Source: Yamagishiella unicocca (taxonomy: Eukaryota > Chlorophyta > Chlorophyceae > Chlamydomonadales > Volvocaceae). Taken from it: 64,000 nt of DNA. The stretch's first letter is position 1, and each line of letters starts with the position of its first letter. The notes beneath the pieces were generated by a model. That model saw only the letters and a list, made by a program, of their open reading frames with translations. It did not search any database and was not told the DNA's origin. The stretch is taken from the NCBI GenBank assembly GCA_003116995.1, contig BDSL01000035.1, positions 434,001 through 498,000 of the forward strand, given 5' to 3'. Of this stretch, positions 34,664-48,000 are shown piece by piece. The position numbers and the translations under genes are program-made.

Positions 34664-37600
34664 TTACACGCCACCCAAGACGTAAAACACCAGCCAGAAC
34701 ACCGACATGGCCGCCAACGCCACCAGCGCGGCCGCCGGCTCCGCAAGCCGCGCGTCAATGTCCCCAGCCGCCGCCCGCGGGTGCGACCACACGCCGGCCA
34801 GCCTGAGCCCCCCTGCATCCGCGATCCAGCGCCATACGTCGTCCACCAACGGGGCCAGCCCCCGTCCTTCCCCAGCTGCGGCGCTCCGCGCCGCGGCCTC
34901 CGCGCCCCGCCGCAACAACCCGGCGCTGACCCCCTCACCTCCCTGCCGCCGCCCCGCCGCCCCCACTCGTCCCCCTTCTGGCGCAGGAGCCGATGGTCGG
35001 GGTGGTGGCGGCGGCACCCACTGGTCCTGGCGGCCGAGCAGTGGCAGCAGCGCAGCGCGCACCCTGTCCGCCGCCGCGGGCGCCAGCGCGTCGACTTGGT
35101 ACGACAGGATGACGCCAGGCGTGCTGCCGTACGCGTCGCGCGCCGTTGCCCACGCGTCGAGCGCCGCCGGGAATCTCTCCAGCAGCCACACGAGCATCAC
35201 GAGTCCGGCTTCGTCCATCCGGCAGTCCGAGCCCATCGGCGCAGCAGCGGGACCGGCGTCGCCGCCGCCTCCGCCAGCGGGACCGGCGTCGCCGCCGCCT
35301 CCGCCAGCGGGACCGGCGTCGCCGCCGCCTCCGCCAGCGGGACCGGCGCCGCCGCCGGCTCCGCCAGCTGCGTTTCCTGTCACCAGAGCGCCTCCCTGCT
35401 CAGCTTCGTCTCCTCCCTGCTCCGACAGGGTGCCGCGGGACACCACGAGCGCCGCCGCCAGGTGCAGCGGCGCGACACCGTCGGCGCACAGCTCGTCCCA
35501 TGCCAGCGGCGACCCGTGGGTCTCGGCCCAGCTCGCCACCGCGGCCACCATGGCCTGCGAGCCGGACTGCACCGCCAGGTGCAGCAGGCCCATGCCCGAG
35601 TAGTCGCTGTGCCGGCGGACCTCCGCGCACACGGCCGAATAGCTCATGCCCCGCTGCCGCATCAACCCGCGCAACACCGTGCCCGCCGCCGCCGGCCTCC
35701 CCGTGTGACACAGCCACGCCAGCAGCCCCACCGCCAGCTCCTGCATGCGCTGGCCGTACGCTGGGCCCCGCTGCAGCGCCGAAACCAGCGACGCCAAGTC
35801 CAGGGAGCCCGCCAGGATGGGCACCGTGATGTCGACGGCGCTGTCCTGGAAGGCGCGGTGCCTCGAGGGCGGCGTGCTGGCGTGGGGCGTGAGGGAGGAG
35901 GTCTGGGAGGCGAGACTGGAGGACTCCGGCGCCGTCACATGGGGAGGCGCAGGCGGGGGCGGCACCACCAATGGCGTCAGCGCCGGCGGGTGGTGCGAAG
36001 CAAAGTAGCCGCCGTGGGAGGACTCCCCGCCAATGCCCACGCTGCTGTTGGGGGCGGCAGAGGCGGCGGAAACGGCAGCGGCGCCGCTGGCGAGCGCAGT
36101 GTAGCCCCTGAAGCTGGGGCTGCGCCGCGGCACCGTGCGAAGGATCGCCGCCGAGGAGAAGAGGTTGGTGGCCAGCGTGTCGTACGACGGAGAGGTGCCC
36201 GGATCCACGGATTCGGTGTACGGCGAGAAAGTCGGGGGGGGTGCGACCATGACGGCGCTGAAGCGGTTGGGAGACGAGGCGGCGGCGGTGACGCGGTCGT
36301 AGTGGTCGGCGCTGACGGCGGCGGCTCGGGCTTCGGCCATGGCGGCCACCACGAGACCGTACGGGCTGTACGGGCTGAGCTCGTTCTCCGACGGCGGCGT
36401 GGCGGAGGTGGCGACGGCGGCTGGCGGAAGCGGACCTCGGTCGCCGTGGATGGCGGCGGCGCTGTCCAAATGCGGCTGGTGCTGCAGCGCGCCCCCCATT
36501 GGCGGCGGCGGCGATAGCAACGGTAGCGGCCGTAGCGGCGGCGCCTCCTCCGCCATGTCCGCCGGAGGAGATGGTAGTGCATCGCTGCCAGCCGCCGCCG
36601 CCTGCGGCGGCGGCAGCTGGCCGCGGGACTCCGGCGGCGGGAGCGCCGGCGCCGGCACCGCCGAGTCGGCCAGTTGCAACAACGCCGCAGGGGCGGAAAG
36701 CGCGATGGGCGCCGGTACGATGTTGGCGGCGTACTGCAGCCACATGCCTAGGTCGTACACCACGTCCTCCGGCAGCTGCTCATGCTGGCGTGTCGCGCCC
36801 CCGCCATCACCGCCGCCGTGGGCAGCATGGGCGGCAGCGCCGGCTGCGCCGAAGCTCCTGGTTGGTTCCTGAAGCATCAGCTGCAGCTGACGGGACGGCG
36901 GCGGCGGCGGCGGCGCTGTCTGGCCGAGCAGCTCCGAGACCAGGCGTGGGTCGGAGGAGCAGACGGCGGGCAACGAGGCGTAGAGCTCGCCCCGGAACCA
37001 GACCTGCGGAACAAAGGATGCAACATGGGTTCGGTGGGGATGGGGTGAGCTGGGGCCGCCGAGGACCTGAGGGTTCCTAGCACACACGCGGATTGGCTCA
37101 GAGCAAGCACTGACGGCGCCTTGCCGCGTCAGCGGCGGTGCAAACGACGCGTTCCTCAGGTGCGTCAACCTCAGCATCACTCCCAGCCTCAGCCTCAGCA
37201 ATTGCGCCTCAGCAATTCGCATCCCGCTGCACCACAACCTCCCAGCGGCCGCGTTAGGAAAGGCCGGCGCATGGCGGACGACGCAGACGGCACGCACCCG
37301 GACCCGTGCCTAGGCGCTCACCTCCACCACCACCAGTCCCTGGCCCAGCACGCCGGCGACTGACAGCTCCAGCGTTGTCACCTCCTGATGGCCGGCGCCG
37401 CCGGCGCCGGCGCTGCGCGCGGCGTCCGCACGCCACCCCCACACGACTGGCAAGTACCTCCCAGAGCTGCGAACAGCCACCTCCACGCCGCTGCTGCCAG
37501 CCACGGCGGCGGTGGCGTCGGATCCTCTGCGGCCGCCGCCAGCAGGCGGCAGCCATACCTGACCGCTGACCCAATTCACATTGCAGGCGCCGCTGCCGCC

Positions 37601-40600
37601 GCCGGGCGTGTACGGCACCGCGGCCGACGGCGCCGCCAGTGCGGCCCAGGCGGCGGGCAGACCGCGTACGACCATGCTGACGGGGATGGCGGAGGAGTGG
37701 GAGGGCGCGAAGGCGACGGGGTGCAGGGTGGGGCCGGCGGCAGGGAGCCAGCCGTCCCGTGGGTCGGCGGAAGGCGGGACCCCCCTCGCTGCCGCTGTCA
37801 CGGCGACGGGAGCGGCAACGTCAGGCGCCAGCGGGCGGCTCGCATTTGACCCGGCCAGCGGCTCGTCGGCACCTGCGCCACCGGATCGGGCGTTGCGGCG
37901 TGGGGATGCTCGCGCCGCCGGATGCCTCGCACACGCGCCGCCAGTTGGCTGCACTGGTGTCGTGGCGGCAGCAGCAGCAGCTCCATGGCGTTGGCGCAGG
38001 CAGCTGCTGCTGCTGCTACTGCCGCGCGGAGCCGCCTCCGCGCCGCCTGCCGTCACGGACCCCTCCATGACGGGCTCCACCAGCAGCTGGTCGGGCGAAG
38101 ACGGCGACCGGACAACCGAGGGCAGAGGCGGCCGCGAGGAGGCCGCGGCGGCAGCGGCAGCGTGGCCGTGCAGCCGCCGTGCTGCGTCAGCGGCCGCTGC
38201 CGCCAGCGCCGCCCGCTGGATAGTGGCGCTCGACACTCGGGCGAGCAGCACCGCATTGTACGGCGGCCAGTCGTCGTCGTACGTCGCGCTTCCCGCTTCT
38301 GCATCCGCGCCGCCGTCACCATAGGTGTCCAGGCGGTCCTCTGCAGGGTGCATTGCGCTGCCCGTTCCGTGCCGTTTGGCGGGCCCGAAGTGCGCCCCGG
38401 AAGACATCACCACCGGGTCATACATGCACCCCGTGGACGCGAGGGACCGCCACCGCCTGCTCCTGACGGACTGGCGCCTAGAGGTGGTGCGGAGGCATTG
38501 GGTCCCGCTGATGTCGCTGGTGGGCTCATCCACGGTCGCATGGCGTGGCGCGGGGGTTGTCAGTGTGGTCATGAAGCTATCGCCGCCGGTGCCGCCGCCA
38601 GTGTCGCCAATGCCGCCGCCGCCGCCGCCACCGTGGCGCGTCACGAGGCTGTGGGGGGTGCTGGGCTGGGAGATAGACATCAGCGCGGGGGCGCTGTAGG
38701 TTATCGCGGCGCCTGAGGTGAGGACGCTGGCCACGTCAGCGCCGTACCCCGATGCCTGGCGGCGCCGAATGTCCTCGGCGCCGCCGCTGCCGCGCCGCGA
38801 TCGCACGTTAATGCTGCTCCTGCGCCGCCGCGCCGCCTCCGCCTCCGCCTCCGCCGCCTCCGCCTCCGCCGCCTCCGCCTCCGCCTCCGCCGCCTCCGCC
38901 GCCTCCGCCGCCTCCTGCAACGGCGGCGATGGCGGGTCGCCCAAGCTGGCCTTCGTTGGCAACAAGCTGTCTCCGAAACCGCCGCCGCCACCACCACCAC
39001 CACAGCCTCCGCCGGTTAGCAGGAACTCCCTCGCGAGCGACCTCAGCGCCCACTGCATCTCGCTGTCGGTGCGGGAGTCCAGCCGGGCGCAGCTGCCTTG
39101 GACCCGGAACTCCGCCGCTGCCGCCGCTACCCCCGGCCGCCGCCGTAACGCGGTCCACAGCAGCTCTAGGTCCTCGTCCATCAAGCCCTCCCTCGAGCTC
39201 ATCTGCTTGCAGGGGGACGGGTCCTCCGCCTCCGCCTCCACCTCCACCTCCGCCTCCACCTCCGCCTCCACCTCCGCTGCCACCTCCGCTGCCACTGCGG
39301 CGGCGGCAGTGGGCCTCCGTCGCCTAGGCCACGGCTCCTCCTGCGCCGGCAGCTGCCGGGCACAGGGCCGACCCTGCACGGTAATGGCGTGGCAGACCGC
39401 GCCGGCGCCATCCGGCACCGGCGCCGCTCCAGCTGCGGGGTTATCTTCCGTGCGGCCTAGCATACCCACCGCCCCGCCGCCGAGCTCCTGCTCCTGCTGT
39501 GGCAGCAGCAACATGGCCGAGGGCGGCCGCAGGGGCCGCGGTGGCGACCTCCGCTGCAGGCCTCCGTCGTCTACGAACCCGCCGTCCCTAACGGGCCCCC
39601 CGCCGCGGCCACCCTGCTGCTCCTGACCACCAGCACCACCGCCGCCACTAACACGGTCGGGCGGCCGTTCATCCAGGTAGCGCGACGGCTCCGCCGACCG
39701 CCTGGCCTGACTCCTCCGCCTTGCCACCAGGGCGGACAGCGCGCTGAAGCCCCGTCGCTTTTCCTGGACGCCACCGACGCCGCCGTTCACGCGAGCCGTC
39801 CCTTCATGCTGAGCCCGGCCGTGCGCGGCCCCACTTGAAGACATCGAACGCGCCTGCCGCCCTGCGCCCCCTCCGATCCCTCCGCCACCGCCGTCGCTGC
39901 CACCTGCGACGGCGGCCCCATGGACGCCGTCTCGCTGGCACTCGCCTGCGGAGGTGTGGGCCTGGGCGTGCGGTCCGGCGGGTGCGCTGCCGTGCAGGGT
40001 GGTCCGAGCGTACTGAAGCAGCGGCGAGAAGAGGCCGGCGGCGGCGGCAGGTGCGGGGAGGCCGGGCGCGCTGGTGCGGAGCGAGCCGGTCGCTCCAGCT
40101 GCATCCTCCCCGCCAGCACCCGCGCGGCTGAAGAACCTGAGCCGGCGTCCTCCGCTGCTGCCGCCGTCGCGCTGGCGGCCGACCTCCGGCTGCTGTGGCC
40201 GCTGTGGCTGCTGCTGTGAGCCGCTGTCCGGCCCTCCTGCATCGCAAGGCTGCTGCTGCTCCCGCTGCTGCTGCTGCTGCCTGTCTAGGGCGCTGGCTTG
40301 GTCAGCAGCGGCGGCCGTGCCGACGACTGCGCCGCCTCCAAAACAACTTCCCCCGGGCAGCAGACTGGGGCCGACGTGTAGTACGGGCGCAGAGGATGCA
40401 TCGGTACCGCCCAGACGCTGCCCCTGCGGAGCTAGAGCGCCTTGCCCCCCCTGGAGCCCCGCCCGGTGGCCCCCCTGGAGCCCCGCAGCAGTAGCAGCGG
40501 CAGCAGCTGTCCCAGGTGACGGCCCGGGCTTGGGCGAGACGGGCGCTGGTTTGTGGGTCGCCTGGGCGCGGAGGCCCCGACAGCCCTGACCTGCGACGGT

Positions 40601-41845
40601 TGCTGCTGTTGCTGCTGTTGCTGCGGGTGCGGCTGGCGCCGTGGGTTGAGTTGGCATGAGGCCGCCCGAGGCTGATTCGGGAGAGACAGAGGACTCGTGG
40701 CGGCGGTGCTGGTGGAGGCGGTGGTATTGTTGCTGTTGTTGCTGCGGCGGTGAGGAACCTGGCTGCTCCCCTGAAGGCAGCCGCTCCACCTCCCGCCGCT
40801 CCGCCTCCCGCCGCTGCCCCGCTGCACCGGCGTCAGAGGACGGCGGCCACCGCAGCGGTGACGCCAGCGACGCCGCCGGCCTCGACGGCGGCGGTGGCGG
40901 CGGCGGCTGCAGACCAGGTGGGGCTCGCAGCGCAAACTCCCCCAGCGCTGCGCCAGATAGCATGGATGCGGCGTCGAGTGGAGCAGCGGACAGGACCCCA
41001 CCTGTCCAGCGACTTCCCTGCTGCCGCTGCTGCTGCTGCGATCCCCGCGACCCCTGCCCCAGCGCCCGCGGCTGCCCCTGCGGCTGCCGTACACGCCAGC
41101 CGGCGGATGTCCCAGCCCACTCCATCACGACCGCTCCCGGCGCGACCCTGCCCGCACCGCCACCGGCACCGCCGCCAGCCAGCTGCTGGACAACCACCTG
41201 CGCGCCAGGCTGGGGCTGCAGCGGTATCGCCGCCAGCAACCTCTCAAGCGGCAGCGGCAGCGGCAGCGGCGCGACATCACGGCCACCGCCGCCGCCGCTA
41301 CCACTGCCTCCGCCACCGCTGCCGCCTGCCGCGCCGTGCCCCGGATCCTCACCGCCAGTCGGAGCGAGCTGCTCCTGGCGCTCGCTGCGTAGCCGCTGCT
41401 GGACCTCCGCCAGGCCCATGTTGTGTGGATCCAGATCTAAGAAATCAAGCATCAGCACCACGCAGCCGCGGCGGCAGGCCGCGGACGCCAGCGCCAGTCG
41501 CCCGCCGCTCGCCTCAGAGAGCCGCGATGCGTAGGCTTCCATGAAGCCGTCCTGCAGGTCCTCGGGTTCCAGATCCTGGATCTTGAGGGCGACGCGAAAC
41601 CAAAATGCGGCAGCTGTCCCTGCGCGCCGTGCCCCCGTGGCTGCCACAACGGCGGCGGCTGAGGGCGTCGTTGCCTCGCATGTGGACGGACCCGCGGTCG
41701 AAACCAGGAGTTTGGGTTTGAGCTGGGCGGGATGGGAGGCGGGAGGCGTTGCTGGCGAGGGATGCAAGCAAGAGGGTCCTGGGGCTAGGATTTCTGTGGT
41801 GCTTTCTGCACCTGCGTCATTGCTGCGCTTGTGGCTGCACAGCAT
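34664..41845 (-). CDS. SPL-like giant protein (SBP-family C-terminal module) without visible SBP zinc finger
   Basis: Two long exons, 41845-37322 and 37003-34664, join in phase 0 (GAG|GTGAGC donor, TTCCGCAG acceptor) to about 2,286 residues. Near the N-terminus, ALKIQDLEPEDLQDGFMEAY and ACRRGCVVLMLDFLDLD resemble the segment after the SBP domain in plant SPL and Chlamydomonas SBP proteins (the 'RPGCVVL' block). Residues around the exon junction (SSGRYLPVVWGWRAD and LSVAGVLGQGLVVVEV) fit the following beta region. The second exon has ankyrin-like repeats (GMGLLHLAVQSGSQAMVAAV, GVAPLHLAAALVVS) and ends with a membrane helix (ALVALAAMSVFWLVFYVLGG). The middle is Gln/Gly/Ala-rich with Glu/Ala runs. 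No Cys/His-rich SBP domain is encoded upstream before the DUF1664 gene. The start is uncertain: the frame is open to 41884, but 41845 is the first ATG. Confidence 0.6.
35246..35365 (-). repeat. 30-bp coding tandem repeat, about 4 copies
   Basis: In-frame units in the last exon of the SPL-like gene encode GGGGGDAGPA. They fall inside the ankyrin region as a flexible insertion. Confidence 0.9.
38820..38920 (-). repeat. Hexamer-based Glu/Ala-coding repeat
   Basis: GGCGGAG-type units on the minus strand encode alternating Glu and Ala (AEAEAEAAEAEAAEAEA). A second tract at 39235-39300 encodes EVEAEVEAEVE. Both lie in the first exon of the SPL-like gene. Confidence 0.85.
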
Positions 41846-43130
41846 GGGATGTGCCGCCAGCGGTAGAGCGCCGCCCGCTCCCACAAAAGCGCGCGCCTCA
41901 CAGCAGCAGGCGCTGCGAAGCGTGGTGCCGACTCGCTGTGAATCTTAGCCTGTAAGGACGTGTGTGCCGTTTCGGTGCAAGGGCAGGGGGCGTTTGTCAG
42001 GCACACGACGATGGCAGTACATGACGCATGGATACCTCGACCTCTGCAATGTGTGACTGATGCGCAGACGAAATCCTTTAGTATACCTGGCGATTCGCAG
42101 TCCCAAACCTGATGCCCGTGCTCCCTAGGGCAGCACACGTTACTGCTTCGTGGCAAGGGTAACGTATGGCCTTCTCGAGTCCATACGCATGTGATTTCGA
42201 AGGAACTGGTGACCGCAGCTTCCGCAACCTTGCCCAAGCGCAGCTGCCGAAAACGAAATGCCAAACATTCCCACGACTACAGAATCGCCATATGCGAACC
42301 AAAAGCGCCGCTGGTTGCGCAGTGCTGGAGGCAGGACTGGGTTATGCCTATAATCGCGCACCATGCGTACCGTGAAAATCAACCTTGCCCCTTGGACCAG
42401 GTCACTTTCTCACAAGGCGGCTGGAGTTTCAGTGCTTCTTAAATATCTCCTGTCAGGGCTATTGGGTGGGGAAATGATTCCAAGGCTGAGTTGCCGTCCT
42501 TAGTTGCATTATTGTTGTTTGACAGCGCATCCAGCGTTCGCTATGCAACACGAAACGATGCACAAAGGAAGCCGTACTGTGAGGACACTATGTATGAACA
42601 GTTGGCACATGACCAAGAAGTATTGCAGTGATCTTGAAGTTCGTGCGCACCCAGCAACGGCTTGGTTCGCCCTCACACTGCAGCACATTCACACAATCTA
42701 ATAGGAATATGGTACTTCTGATGTCATAAGTGTAACGCCCCCAACGAACGGGCACGGATGCATCGCAGTCGCAAGCACAGGCTGCCCTGGTCGGTCCAGA
42801 CCGTAAAAACCCATCACAAACGACTATGGTCAGCCCAAACCGTCATAATGCCTGGATGCAAAGCACAAGTTTTACCAAATAACTTGTCATTTGTGCACTG
42901 CAAAACGCACCGCACGGAGCGCAAACCCTGCCCGAAACCCTTCAAATCCGCTTAGTGCTGTCGCCTCGCCTCCATCAAACTCCAACCTGCCATCCCAGTT
43001 TCCGGAGGCTTGCTGCATTCACGGCGCGTGGCGCGGCCCACAGTGCCACGCCGTGGCCCAAAACCGACTCCCGTCCACCACCCAAAACCGGAACGCTCCG
43101 TCCCAATTCGAAACCTGGGAAGTTCCGTTC
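41846..43130. other. Intergenic region between SPL-like and DUF1664 genes
   Basis: It holds the upstream region of the SPL-like gene and the 3' UTR of the DUF1664 gene. I searched it for an SBP zinc finger (CxxC/CxxH clusters on the minus strand) and found none. Confidence 0.45.
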
Positions 43131-44604
43131 TCAATGTCCGTTTGCTACAGCCCGGGCTCGGTTGTTACTCGTGACGGCAGCCGGCAACGACGACGAGCTC
43201 CACAGCCCGCTCATCAGCCCTCGACCTGCAGACGGTGCTGCCGAGTCACGGCGATACAGCACGCGCATGTCCTCGGGAATCGGCGCTCCCTTGTTGGCAT
43301 TGCCGCGAGGGGCCGTCCCTCCCTCACCGCCCAGCGTAATCTCCGTGTCCTCGACAACCTCCGTTATGACGCCAGTGGTCACGCTGCTGCTGGCGCTTAT
43401 CGCCGCTGACTGGTCCCCGGCCCCGAAGCCCGCCAGCAACGTCCGCAGGCCGGGGTTGCCGTCCGTGATCTCGGCCGGAGCCGCCTGGACGTAGCTCTTG
43501 AGCCGGCTGTTGTCCATTCCCACGCGCCGCGTCACATCGGCCACCGCAGCGCAGAGCAGGTGAATGCCCTCGTTGGCGCGCTGCACGCCGGCGCTCATGA
43601 TGTTAATGGTATGGTCCATCTGCCCAACGCGCGCCTCGATCGTGTTGGAAATGTCGCGAATGTCCTCCACGTTCGCGGACACGTTGCGCAGCTTCTCGTC
43701 CATCTGGTTCTGCTGCGCCATCATCTGCTGCTGCTGCTCGCCCACCGCCGAAATGCGCAGCATGAACTCGTCCTTCTGCTTGCGCATCTCTTCCCACAGC
43801 TGCGTCATGCTGTGGGATACCAGGTCCCGGAACTGCTGAAGCGACTTGTTCGTGACCATGAAAAAATCCGCGAAGGAAAGCCCCCGAACCTTGACATACA
43901 CGTAGATAACGCCGCCGGCCACCGCGGCCGGCAGCACATAGACGGACCAGCCGCCTCGGCCTGCGCTCACAGGCGGCAGTGGCGGATGGGTACGTGTGGT
44001 AAGGTTTGCGCGCTTGCAAGATGGAATGGACGCGAGGGATTGGGTACTTGCCGTACTTGGGGCGGCATTGGCCCGCGGCAGACCGCCTGCGCGCATCGGC
44101 CTCTCATGATGTCCATCAAGCATATGCTGTGCAGATGTTGAGACCAGAGCATAAAAGAAAAGTCGCCAGCCGCGGTGTCCTTGGGTGACCGCCCTTGCAA
44201 CACCCCTACAACAACGCAAGCCGCCGCGCTTACCAGTGTGGATGACCGTGTAGCCAGCGCCTTTCTGTCCTCGCACCACGTCAGACAGCAGCTTGTGTAG
44301 GCGGTCGACTTCGCCTTGCAGAACCGTTAGCTGCGTGCACGATGCGCAGCGGCGATGCAAAGATGACGCACCGGCCCCACTAAAGCGCCAAGCCCAAAAC
44401 TTTAGGCCCAAACCGTTCCAAGCTCACCTCACTACCACCTGATGACCGTCCGCTCGACGACGGGCTGTATCCGGTGTCGGTGCCCAAGGTTTTTAGGGCG
44501 GATGCAACGAGGGCCGTCGGCGAATCTAATCCCACTTTCTGGGCTTGAGTCGCGGCATAACTCGCCATCAACATGCCCCCGACAGCCGTGGGCCAGCTGG
44601 GCAT
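43131..44604 (-). CDS. DUF1664-family membrane-anchored coiled-coil protein
   Basis: Three exons: 44604-44428, 44330-44234 and 43960-43131, about 367 residues. AGYTVIHTG followed by VYVLPAAVAGGVIYVYVKV is a membrane helix, and GLSFADFFMVTNKSLQQFRD follows it, as in plant DUF1664 proteins. A long coiled coil (KQKDEFMLRISAVGEQQQQM through IEARVGQMDHTINIM) ends in ANEGIHLLCAAV, the family's conserved tail of that region. The C-terminus is a low-complexity Ser/Thr/Gly tail. Plant relatives have an N-terminal organelle-type leader and no assigned biochemical function. Here the N-terminus is MPSWPTAVGGMLMASYAATQ, which is not clearly a targeting peptide. The ATG at 44604 is the first ATG of exon 1. 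It is divergent from the TLDc gene, with 412 bases between start codons. Confidence 0.8.
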
Positions 44605-45016
44605 CGTGGACGGCTCAGGTAAAGAATGCCGCCTGGGCAAATGGTGCCTTGACGACGCGGGTACTACTCCAGCCTTGGAGTGCTAATATTGAAGCTATAT
44701 GGGAGGTATATGCGAAAGATGCTCAGTCTGGGTCTTGCGCCTTGACTTGGAAGGCTACGCGGGAATACGCTAGCAGGAGATAAGAAATGTTTAAGACAAG
44801 AACTCAGCCTGATAATATTACAGAAGTTTTGAGGACCTGTGCCCATGCGTTAGACCTACGGAGTGCTTCTCCCCGTGTACGATTGGTCGACCGTATGGTT
44901 GTCTCGTTCCATTGCCGACATGCAGTTACCTTTCGGGATTCGGTTTTTATTACACGGTTATTGAGGCTCATGCCTCATGGCCGGAGGTTTATATTTACGT
45001 AACTAGTAGGGCGAAT
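44605..45016. promoter_or_regulatory. Shared upstream region of DUF1664 and TLDc genes
   Basis: 412 bases separate the two divergent start codons. It is AT-richer than the exons. No specific element was recognised. The frame of TLDc exon 1 stays open to about 44912, so a longer N-terminus from an upstream exon is possible. Confidence 0.4.
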
Positions 45017-48000
45017 ATGCGAGTCGCCACTATTCTGCTGGCTCCCGAGCGGGTTGCAGCGGCAACTGGTGTAAGGGTACCAGCCATCGCCCTGCTGGCC
45101 ATCCAAGTCTGCTTGGCGCTTGGTGTATTTGCTGTCCTAGCGAAGCTTCTATTGTACACTACCCGCCTCGCGTTGCGTAAGACCATCTTCAACTATGTGA
45201 CTTTCAGTCATGATCTTAAGGACGTTCTGGTCACTGATTGCACTCACCCGCATGCGCGGACGCTGACCCACCACAAGGGTCAACGCAACCCCGCAAGGCT
45301 CCGCCCCTCCGACACCAGCACCGGCCTCATCCTTAATGCAATCAAAGCCACCGCTTGGAGTGCGGGACAGGCCTACGAGTGGTGTCAGTTGCCTCGGGTC
45401 ACCACCAATCACTTCGACGTGGACAGGTGGATTGTCGGGGGGCGGGGGTCAGAGGCCGGGGGTCGGGGGTCGGGGGGCTTTCGAGAAAGACCCGTGGATG
45501 CCAGAAAAAACCGTTTAGAACAGACGTTTTGAGATGCATGCTGGAGAACTGGGTTGGGGATACGAAAGCCGAAGGTCGTAGGTTGACCTTCGGTGGCGGG
45601 GGGCGGGGGTCGGTGGTTTCGCGGACGGGTTTTTTGTATGGCACCGCCCTTCATGGCATGGGTAGCGCGGCCCTCGGGTCAAAGGGCCAGCCGGGTGCAG
45701 CTTGGGTGCGTGCCTGCAGCGGATTCCGCGTTGCAGTCCTGGCGGTCCGACACCTTGGCGCGACAACCCTTGGGCTGCGTGTGGACCACATATTTCATAA
45801 AAGCTTAATGGGAGCTTAACCCTGTGCCCCCTCTACGCCGCCCCATCGCCCTCCCGGTTCCCAACCGCCAGCCCCTCCGCCCCGCTTCTCCCTGCCCTAC
45901 CCACCCGCCCGTGTATTCAGTTGCCTCCTGTGCACGAAATTAAACCAGAGACGGCGCTCAAAAACACCCCTCATTCACGGCTCCCATCGCTCCCAACGTC
46001 TGCCACCGCCTCGAGGCCTCGGCGGGTTACTAACCAGGGCTCAGCCCCCGTGCCCCGCCTCGCGTCCCTCGCAGCTTCCTGTCCGTGTGGTGCTACATCA
46101 ACCGGACACTGGCGCTGCAGCACGAAGCCGGTGAGCGCCATGCCCGGGTGCTGCGGTGTCGCCAGCTCGCGATGCATGTCCCCTACTGGGTCATCGGTGC
46201 CGGACTTGTTTGGGCGGGGGCTTTGTGCTTGCCTAGGAAGCTAGGATGCGTCCAGGTATGCCGCCTGGACGGGACTCAAGTTACTCCGGGGTTTGTAAGC
46301 AGGGCCACTTGTTGCAGGGCTTGGGTACAGAGGTGCGTGCCGGTGCTGAAGGCGCACCACAGGCGAGAGAGAGGTCAGGCAGGCTCTGAGCCAGGTAGGC
46401 TCTGAGTCAGGCAGGCAGGCCCTGGGCGGCCGCGCTGGGGCTCCCTGCCTTCCTCCCGCGCGGTCAGTTTGCAGGCGCGGTCGACGCGGTGGGGAGCCCG
46501 TGCCCATGGGGGCCTGCCTTCGCACGTGTCTTCGCACGTGTCTTCGCACGTGTCTTCTTCGTGCGTTGAAGCGTGGTTGGCTTGGAGGTGCGGGGTGATG
46601 CGGGGGGTAAGATACGTAGGGGTCCGGAGGCACACTCGCCATAACCATGTCCCACCTGGTCACGGCCGGATGCCCCCACCCGCCCGCTCCCCCGCTCCCA
46701 GTCCTCCGCCACATGGCGCGCATCGGCGACTTTCGGGAGGCCTTCCTGTCCCCCCAGCTGGTCACGACCCACGGGTCGGAGGACGGTATTACCAACATCA
46801 GGTGCGGGCGCGGCCGCCGCGCTGCTGTGAGGCGGGCCCCGCGGCAGAACACCAGCCTTAGCGACGAAGGGGGGAGGTTGCGATAACACGTGGAACCAGC
46901 CCCGGGGTTGCATGGACATCGACCCGACCCGCCGGCCCAGCTCGCCGACGTCTGAGAAACACCACCACCACCACCCCGCGCACAACCCGCCCGGTTGCGA
47001 TTCCTCTCTCGGCCGCTTTCCCATCACCCTGGTGTCCATTGCTTCTTCGCCATCCACACCGCACGAGCGACATTAACAGTGGGCGCCCTGCCTCTCCCTC
47101 CCCCGATCGGCGCACCCTCCCACGCCAAGGTTGTCCGCCGTAACCTCATCACCACCACCACCACCAGGGCGCCCCCCTCCCCGGTGTACACGAGTTTGTC
47201 TTGCAACCCACCCCAACCCCTGCACCCGCCCCCTCACCCACCACCCACCCGCCGCTCCAGGGACGCCTTCACTGCGCTCAAGCTGGTGTGCTGGATCAGC
47301 AGCGTGGAGCGGTCTCGCTTCTCCGCTCCCTACGAGGGCCGCGACTGCGACGTCAAGTTTGCGTTCTTCCTGCCTCGCTTCGCGGCGGTGCTGGCCAACC
47401 CGGAGTCCGTGTGGCAGGAGTGGCAGGACGAGTACCGGGAGGTGGGCAGGCACGAGGGGGGGGGCATGAGAACCGGTTACACGACATGGGGGTTGCGAGG
47501 CGGTGTGGACGGGGCCAGGGGCGGAACAGAGGGGGCCGGCTGCTGCTGCTGTCGGCCCGTGTACACCGGGGCGCGACACGCTGCCAGGAGGACGACGAAC
47601 GACGACTGTGACGGCGCCGCCAGCTCGATGCCAGGAACCCCACGCCCGGTGCCAGGAACCCCACGTTTTCGTCGCCCTGTACAGCCCTGCACAGCCGGAG
47701 CCCTGCACAGCCGGAGCCCAAGGCGGTGGTGGATGGATTCCTGTGCACCCTGCCCCACCCTGCCCATCCTCGCCGCCCACCCTCCTCGCCGTCCTCCAAC
47801 CCCTCGCCCCGCTCCCGGACGTCTTCACGGCAGGTGGTGAGCGGCTTCGACGTCTTTAGCGGCGAGCCCCCCTCCGTGGAGCGGCACCGCGCCATTGGCC
47901 TGGCGGTGCTGCGAGCCCCCGAGCCCACACTCCACTACTACAGCCTGTTCAGCCACACGATAGGGTACGACACCGTGCTCATGATGTACGACGATAATCG

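Noticed and set aside
34205..36517. Long plus-strand open frame (770 codons) over the SPL-like gene
   Set aside because: Arg/Pro/His-rich shadow sequence; the minus strand encodes ankyrin-like repeats and a membrane helix with correct splice phases.
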